Under the pieces are notes generated by a model that saw nothing but the letters and a program-made list of their open reading frames with translations, was not told the origin of the DNA and made no database searches. From assembly GCA_016930085.1 (NCBI GenBank), contig JAFGHO010000082.1:1-47906 (forward strand): a DNA stretch of 47,906 bases, given 5' to 3'. Source of the DNA: Spirochaetales bacterium. GTDB lineage: Bacteria; Spirochaetota; Spirochaetia; SZUA-6; JAFGRV01. This document shows, one piece after another, positions 42,834 through 47,906 of this stretch (within the stretch, counting starts at the first letter, position 1; the number at the start of each line of letters is the position of its first letter). The translations under genes and the position numbers were made by a program.

Positions 42834-43127
42834 AATGGCACCCTCCTTTTTTAAATACACGAATATCCCGAAACACCTTACGCAAGGCCGTTTCATTGTC
42901 TCATCCAGATTTTGAATCGCTTCCTGCTATCTACATCTGCAATCCCGTCTTGCTATATAAAGTGTAAGACTCGGAATTTTCGAATGCAATCAGGGAATGT
43001 ATATTTAAATTTTCAAAAAACCTTAGAATGATTTCGAAAAACCTTACAAGTTGTATTCTTTTTGTTCGATTTGAAAATCTGAATACGCCGGGCGGCTAAT
43101 ATTCGATAAGGTGAGGGTATCGCCCCG
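42834..43127. other. Upstream region of the chemotaxis receptor with direct repeats
   Basis: It contains three copies of a 13-bp element; read on the minus strand each is TAAGGT(T/G)TTT(C/T)G(A/G). Plus-strand positions are 43034-43046, 43013-43025 and 42868-42880. The first two are 21 bp apart, two helical turns. A weak promoter TTGCAT-N17-TACACT lies between about 42988 and 42960. I found no sigma54 (GG-N10-GC) or FliA-type site. Confidence 0.5.
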
Positions 43128-44516
43128 TTACCCGATCCCGTATTTCTTTATTTTTGCGATGAGACTTACCCTGGAAATACCCAGAATCCGGGCAGCTTTC
43201 GTCCTGTTCATGTTCGTATATCGAAGTACCCGTCCAATGTGGTCCCTTTCAAGCTCTTCCAGGGACTGCAAAGGGGAATCATACGAACCGGGGGCCGGAA
43301 CGGTGAAATCGTTAATCTCCGTTTTCGACTGTTCATGAAAATAGTGGGGGAGTGAACTCATGGACAATTCCTGTGATGATTCTATAATGATGGAACTGTT
43401 GATGATATTCATGAGTTCCCTGACATTGCCGGGAAAATCGTGGCGTTGCAACAGGGACAAGACCGGGGGAGATATCTTTGTGACATGTTTGTCGTATTTT
43501 TTATTGTACAGATTGAGAAAATGATACGACAGGAGTTCGATGTCTTCCTTTCTCTCCCGTAACGGAGGAAGGTAGATGGAATTGATATTGAGCCTGAAAA
43601 AAAGGTCTTTCCTGAAATTCCCTCTGTTGATTTCATCGAATAAATTCTTGTTCGTTGCGGCGATGATTCTCACATCCGCCTTTCTGTTAGTCGTGGAACC
43701 AAGCCGGTAGAACTCTTCCTCCTGCAGCACCCTGAGCAGTTTTACTTGAATTGGAAGCGAAAGTTCACCGATTTCATCAAGAAAGAGGGTCCCGCCGAAT
43801 GCTTCCTCGATGAATCCCTTTTTATCCTTAACCGCACCGCTGAACGCCCCCTTTTCATGGCCGAAAAATTCGGAAACGAACAATTCATTGGCAAAAGCAC
43901 CGGCATTCACCGCAACAAATTTTCGATCTTTTCGTTTGCTTATCCGGTGGATTGCCCGTGCGATCAGTTCTTTTCCCGTCCCGCTTTCTCCCCAGATAAG
44001 GATGCTGTTGTTCGTTGGGGCGAATTTCTCGACAAAGTGGAATATTTTCATCATTTCGTTGTTTCGAGTTATAATATCCCTGAAAATTTCCCGATGGGAG
44101 AGGCTTTCAAGTGAAAGCGGTACGAGAGATGATGTGCCCCCCCCGATGAGTTCGGAGCGGTCGATGGCAAGGCCCAGTGTGTGCATGATTTTTTCTTCAT
44201 CGATGGGCTTTAACAGGTAATCGAATGTTTTCAGTTTCATCGCCTTTATGGCAAGGTCGATATCCTCGACGCCGGTAAGGACGATCGTGATGATATCGAG
44301 ATTCCTGCTTCGAATGAACTCGAGGATATCGAGACCTGTGACATGCGGCATATCCATATCGAGCAGAAGAATATGAAACCCGTCGTTTTCGAGCATTGAG
44401 AAAGCTTTACGGGAATCCTGAAGGACATGGATATCGAATTTACCTGTTTGAAGAAGAAAAAGGTTCAGATAATTCAGGATAGCCTGATCGTCGTCGATAA
44501 CCAGAATTCTTTTCAT
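43128..44516 (-). CDS. NtrC-family sigma54-dependent response regulator
   Basis: 462 aa. The receiver spans residues 1-120 (acidic pair in VIDDDQ, acceptor D53 in LLLDMDMP, Lys in YLLKPID). The AAA+ domain spans about 140-380: Walker A GESGTGKE (176-183), sigma54-contact loop GAFSGA (223-228, Ser instead of the usual Thr), Walker B GGTLFLDE (241-248), and arginine-finger region LFFRLN. A Fis-type HTH closes the protein (about 425-462: MNRTKAARILGISRVSLIAKI). When phosphorylated it should activate sigma54 promoters. Its ATG overlaps the TGA of the upstream kinase gene by 4 bp, so the two form a cognate pair. The targets may include the upstream molybdoenzyme gene, whose promoter is off the window. 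Confidence 0.97.
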   Translation of the reverse strand: MKRILVIDDDQAILNYLNLFLLQTGKFDIHVLQDSRKAFSMLENDGFHILLLDMDMPHVTGLDILEFIRSRNLDIITIVLTGVEDIDLAIKAMKLKTFDYLLKPIDEEKIMHTLGLAIDRSELIGGGTSSLVPLSLESLSHREIFRDIITRNNEMMKIFHFVEKFAPTNNSILIWGESGTGKELIARAIHRISKRKDRKFVAVNAGAFANELFVSEFFGHEKGAFSGAVKDKKGFIEEAFGGTLFLDEIGELSLPIQVKLLRVLQEEEFYRLGSTTNRKADVRIIAATNKNLFDEINRGNFRKDLFFRLNINSIYLPPLRERKEDIELLSYHFLNLYNKKYDKHVTKISPPVLSLLQRHDFPGNVRELMNIINSSIIIESSQELSMSSLPHYFHEQSKTEINDFTVPAPGSYDSPLQSLEELERDHIGRVLRYTNMNRTKAARILGISRVSLIAKIKKYGIG

Positions 44517-46138
44517 GACGGCATGTCCCGTCCTGTGGGGATAAGAATGGTAAAGGCCGTTCCCTTATGCAATGAACTTTCCACCTCGATGGTTCCTCTG
44601 TGTTCCTTTATAATACCATAGCTGATTGAAAGACCCAACCCCGTTCCCCCGCTTGAACGCTTTGTCGTATAAAAAGGATCAAAGATGTACTTTTTATTTT
44701 TATCATCGATACCGATACCATTATCGGTAATTCTGACAAAAACCCGGCCGGTTTTCCCGTTCAAACCGGTTTCGATGGTGATGAGCCCGCCTTTCCCTTC
44801 AATCGCCTGTGACGCATTGATAAGCATATTCACCATTACCTGCTCGAGTTTCTGGATGTTCCCCTTGAAAACGGGAATATCTTCTTTCAGGTCCAGACCG
44901 ATTTTTGCATGACGCCTGATCTGATTTTCGACAAGGTGCAGACTGCTTCTAACGATTGTGTTGATATTTATATCATCTTCCAGAATACCTTCGTTTTTTC
45001 GCGCAAAATTCCTCAGTCCATCGACGATATTCTTGATTCGATCCACGCCCTGAATCATATCGTCGAGAAGAACGGGAATATGTTCCCTGAACGTCCGATA
45101 ATCAAGCCGTGCGATTTTCATGTCCCTGTGCTGTTTAACGTATTCATCGGTTATCGGCAATATATCTGCGATCGACTCACGGATTATGGCAAGGTTTCCT
45201 TTAATATAAGTGTTCGGATTATTGATTTCATGTGCAATTCCGGCAACGAGCTTTCCCAGTGAAGCGAGTTTATAGGACTGGACGAGATGCCTTTCGATCT
45301 GTTTTTCCTTGGTGATATCGCTGCATTTTTCCAGCACCCTCACCACATTTCCCTGCCGGTTGATAATCGGGTAGGACTTGAGGAGGTAGGTCTTTTTGTC
45401 GATTTTCACTTCCCTTGCCAGGCTATCCTTTGATGTAAAGACCAAACGCGCGGGGCAAAAATCACAAACGGCCTTGTTATTGAATATTTTTTCGTAACAC
45501 CGGGTATTGCCCGCTATAGAGGCTTTGTTCGACATGACGACGTTGAAATCAGGATCGATGACGACAATAATATCGGTAATCGCATCGAAAAACGTCTTGA
45601 GCTTTTTTTTACTGCGCTCGAGGGCTTCGGTTAATTCCTTGAGCGCCTTGTTTTTTCTGTGAGATTCTTCCACTTCCTTCGTTTTTTCACGCACGAGCAC
45701 TTCGAGTTTCATTACATTTCTTTCGCGTTCTTCCTTCAGGTCATATTTTTCGATGGCCAGTGCAATTTTGTTCGATATTTCCTTGATCAGGTTTTTTTCC
45801 TCTTCGAGAAATGCCGCTTTTTTCGTATACCGGATGCGTATTTCTCCCCGCGGCTTTCCGTCGGCGACTATCGGTTGTTCGATACAATTGTCGTACTTTC
45901 CGCACTCCCCCGGTTGTTTACCGTAAAAAGAGTCGTCGATTCGTATGGTAACCTCGGTAATGTCGGGAAACTGGAACCCGTCGATGATATGGCGGACGGA
46001 CCCGGAAATCGCCTCATGTATATCTTTGGCGGATTCCATTTCGGAGCTTATCGCATAAAGACACTGGAGTTCTTTTACCCGTTCCCGCAGCGCGAGTTCG
46101 ATATTTTTTTTATCACGTTCACCGCTTTTCTCTTTCAT
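44513..46138 (-). CDS. GAF/PAS sensor histidine kinase
   Basis: 541 aa, cytoplasmic, with no membrane helix. A GAF-like domain covers residues about 20-140, with C-x6-C near 78-85 (CGKYDNC). A coiled coil follows (about 145-190), then a PAS domain (about 190-290) with a cysteine-rich insert CYEKIFNNKAVCDFCPARL. The kinase core has the H-box GIAHEINNPNTYIKGN (H about 303), N-box QVMVNMLINASQAI, G1 ITDNGIGID, F-box FDPFYTTKR, and G2 GGTGLGLSISYGIIKEH. The cysteines and the molybdoenzyme neighbour suggest redox or metabolite sensing, though such PAS cysteine clusters are common. It starts 26 bp after the molybdoenzyme stop with AAGGGA upstream and is coupled to the NtrC-type regulator downstream. 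Confidence 0.95.
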   Translation of the reverse strand: MKEKSGERDKKNIELALRERVKELQCLYAISSEMESAKDIHEAISGSVRHIIDGFQFPDITEVTIRIDDSFYGKQPGECGKYDNCIEQPIVADGKPRGEIRIRYTKKAAFLEEEKNLIKEISNKIALAIEKYDLKEERERNVMKLEVLVREKTKEVEESHRKNKALKELTEALERSKKKLKTFFDAITDIIVVIDPDFNVVMSNKASIAGNTRCYEKIFNNKAVCDFCPARLVFTSKDSLAREVKIDKKTYLLKSYPIINRQGNVVRVLEKCSDITKEKQIERHLVQSYKLASLGKLVAGIAHEINNPNTYIKGNLAIIRESIADILPITDEYVKQHRDMKIARLDYRTFREHIPVLLDDMIQGVDRIKNIVDGLRNFARKNEGILEDDININTIVRSSLHLVENQIRRHAKIGLDLKEDIPVFKGNIQKLEQVMVNMLINASQAIEGKGGLITIETGLNGKTGRVFVRITDNGIGIDDKNKKYIFDPFYTTKRSSGGTGLGLSISYGIIKEHRGTIEVESSLHKGTAFTILIPTGRDMPS

Positions 46139-46164
46139 CCCGGTATTCCCTTAAACATCGGAGG

Positions 46165-47883
46165 TTATTGCAGCGGAAGTACTCTTTTTTTTATTGTATC
46201 CCTAAAATAGTTTTCTGAAAAGAGAACGGAAGGTTTTTCCGGTCTCAATGTCCTGAAATCGGTATCGAAAACCGAGAATCGAAGCCGTTTGGCCGATGTC
46301 GTCGATTCATGAAGTGCAAGATGAGATACCCATGACTCGCCGGGTGTACAATTCCGATAAAACCTGTTGACCTCGCTTATTTCTTCACAGATCCCGGCCG
46401 CATTCTCTTCATTGAAACCGGGAATAAATCTGCGGGCAAGGCCGCAGATCACTGCAATGCCGTTTTCCGGTTCCATGCCGTCAACGACGGCATTTCCCCT
46501 GCGGATGGTCAGATCGCAGTGTGTATATGTCCCGTTTTTTTCAAGAGGAGACGATCCCGGCAGTATGATATCCGCCTTTTTCGCCGTCTCTGTGAGAAAC
46601 AAATCACTGACCAGGAGAAAGTCTAGTCCGCCAAAATACTGCCTGTTTTCGGTGTGCCATAACGGGTCCTCTCCGAAAACAAGGGCGGCCTTGATCGTTC
46701 CCGATTTCATGTCCGAAAGGATATCTACCGGCCTGAAAATTCCCTCAAGATCGGTATTCCATCTTTGTGCGATCCGCTTGATATCGGCTTCTTCATGGTA
46801 TGTCACGAAACCGGGAAGGTAACGCGGATCGACCCCCATATCGAGAAGGCCTTGTGAGTTCGTGTATTCCCGCAGGAGAATCAGCCCGTTGTCCCGATGA
46901 CGGGGCCACCCTTTCAGCAGGAGGAGGTTCCCGATCGCCGCGAGATCATACGACGACTTGTCGACCCATGCATCGATATTATAGACGAACAATATTTTTT
47001 TTGCCGGATCGGCGAGAAGCCCGGTCAGCTTCGTGAAGGTTTCGCGCGATATTCCGGTAGCAGCGTATAGTTCCTCCTCGGGAAACGCTTCGACCATCGA
47101 CCTGAAGTTTTTAAACCCTTCGATATCAGAGGGGTTTTCCTTTGCGTTTGCGCCATTTTCCAGAATTTTGCGGCAGATGCCGTTTAACAGGGCGGTATTC
47201 GAACCACGTTTCGTATGGACCCACAGATCGGCGAGCTTTGCAAGGCGTGATTCGGAGGAGTCCACGGCAATGAAAGCCGCCCCGTGTTTCATCGCCTTCC
47301 TGATCTGTAATTCCAGAACCACTGTTTCATCACCGCGTCCCGGATTTATTGTCACGATAACATCCGCCCGTTTCATATCGTCGATCGTCGCCGTCGAACA
47401 GGTAATCCCGGCACCCGCATCGAGGCCGTCCAGACCACGGCCGTATAACAGGTGGGAGAGACTCGCCACCGCGTTTGTCCCGAGTCCCGTCCGCGCGAAT
47501 TTCTGTAAAAGGTAGAGTTCCTCGTTCGACAACACAGGTGAACAAAAAACAGCGACCGCGCCGGGTCCATGGGTATCGATGATCGCCTTGAGTCTTTTTT
47601 CGGTGATGTCAAAGGATTCATCAAAGCCCGCCGGCTTGTGCGTGTTCTTCTCAAGTATCATCGGTCCGGCGATACGGTCATTTTCAGTCAGGTAGCGGTG
47701 TCCGAACCGTCCTTTCATACAGAGGTAGCCCTCATTGGAAGAAACCGTCCCGCCTCCGGATATACCTGCGCAGTGAAGATGCTTGTTTGAAACATAACAG
47801 GTCACACCGTCTATTTTCTTATAATTTACCCTGCAGCCGAGTGAACAAAAATGACAGATCGATTCGTGATTGGTCCGCGCCAT
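46165..47883 (-). CDS. Short molybdopterin oxidoreductase (formate-dehydrogenase/NuoG-like)
   Basis: 572 aa. The N-terminus binds one 4Fe-4S cluster (C10, C13, C17, C55; CHFCSLGC and LCMKGR). Molybdopterin-binding domains II and III follow: YLTENDRIAGPM, FDITEKRLKAIIDTHGPGAV, DVIVTINPGRGDETV, ALVFGEDPLWHTEN, and ADIILPGSSPLEKNGTYTHC. At the position that carries Cys or selenocysteine in formate dehydrogenases (before His in R-V-[CU]-H) it reads SLSH, giving Ser143. The chain ends soon after LRFSVFDTDF, where the C-terminal dinucleotide-binding domain IV (about 110-120 aa in relatives) should begin. The stop is 26 bp from the next gene, so no frameshifted remainder fits. Partners may lie upstream, outside the window. 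It is followed by the kinase/NtrC-type pair on the same strand. Confidence 0.9.
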   Translation of the reverse strand: MARTNHESICHFCSLGCRVNYKKIDGVTCYVSNKHLHCAGISGGGTVSSNEGYLCMKGRFGHRYLTENDRIAGPMILEKNTHKPAGFDESFDITEKRLKAIIDTHGPGAVAVFCSPVLSNEELYLLQKFARTGLGTNAVASLSHLLYGRGLDGLDAGAGITCSTATIDDMKRADVIVTINPGRGDETVVLELQIRKAMKHGAAFIAVDSSESRLAKLADLWVHTKRGSNTALLNGICRKILENGANAKENPSDIEGFKNFRSMVEAFPEEELYAATGISRETFTKLTGLLADPAKKILFVYNIDAWVDKSSYDLAAIGNLLLLKGWPRHRDNGLILLREYTNSQGLLDMGVDPRYLPGFVTYHEEADIKRIAQRWNTDLEGIFRPVDILSDMKSGTIKAALVFGEDPLWHTENRQYFGGLDFLLVSDLFLTETAKKADIILPGSSPLEKNGTYTHCDLTIRRGNAVVDGMEPENGIAVICGLARRFIPGFNEENAAGICEEISEVNRFYRNCTPGESWVSHLALHESTTSAKRLRFSVFDTDFRTLRPEKPSVLFSENYFRDTIKKRVLPLQ

Positions 47884-47906
47884 GGTGCCGGGTATGTGAG
47901 AGGGAA

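Noticed and set aside
42042-42854. Plus-strand frame of 270 codons opposite the chemotaxis receptor
   Set aside because: Shadow frame; the minus strand has the complete receptor and a strong ribosome-binding site.
42834-43127. Sigma54 or FliA promoter for the chemotaxis receptor
   Set aside because: Every TTGC on the minus strand was checked for GG twelve bases upstream and none fits; no GCCGATAA-type -10 is present.

Overview
The window reads as chromosomal DNA of a free-living, environmental, probably anaerobic bacterium. Many exported lipoproteins, very large hybrid kinases, cytosolic LacI-type sensor kinases, and a LamG/beta-repeat surface protein fit Spirochaetota or a similar diderm lineage best. 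That assignment is inference: no rRNA, tRNA or universal marker other than threonine synthase is present. Base composition is moderately GC-rich, apart from an AT-rich island around 39.5-40.7 kb. I see no CRISPR array, insertion sequence, prophage, tRNA or rRNA.

Layout. (1) 1-10.7 kb, minus strand: the N-terminal 2,366 codons of a giant secreted beta-repeat protein cut by the window edge, with no canonical start codon; a hexulose-phosphate synthase/RraA fusion expressed with an anchored protein of unknown function; and a GRP-family sugar transporter. (2) 11-18.7 kb, plus strand: a PhcB-like methyltransferase followed by a membrane histidine kinase carrying two receivers, then threonine synthase and a 7TMR-DISM histidine kinase. 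(3) 18.7-21.8 kb, minus strand: a response regulator with an unrecognised output domain and a GT39-like membrane glycosyltransferase with an N-terminal carbohydrate-binding-like domain. (4) 22.2-24.9 kb, plus strand: a cohesin-like lipoprotein and a 12-unit NHL lipoprotein, each followed by a terminator. (5) 25.0-35.2 kb, plus strand: a tight six-gene operon of a membrane spermidine-synthase-like/TPR protein, a solute-binding lipoprotein, a HlyD-type adaptor, a MacB/FtsX permease, and two ABC ATPases, the second with an AbrB-like tail. It appears to start from a leaderless promoter. (6) 35.4-39.5 kb: a secreted dockerin protein diverges from a LacI-type-sensor/histidine-kinase/receiver/LuxR hybrid. 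(7) 39.7-47.9 kb, minus strand: a small orphan protein in the AT-rich island, a chemotaxis receptor, and an operon of a short molybdopterin oxidoreductase with a PAS/GAF kinase and an NtrC-type regulator.

How the parts fit: sensing and cell-surface functions dominate. Seven of the 24 protein genes are signalling proteins, and at least eight products are exported or surface-anchored. The best candidates for something undescribed are the methyltransferase-kinase cassette (possible cell-cell signalling), the operon that joins an importer-type binding protein to a MacB-type exporter, and the domain-IV-less molybdoenzyme tied to its own two-component system. The co-occurring cohesin and dockerin proteins come next. 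All protein identities are from motif reading without database searches, and all residue positions are approximate.
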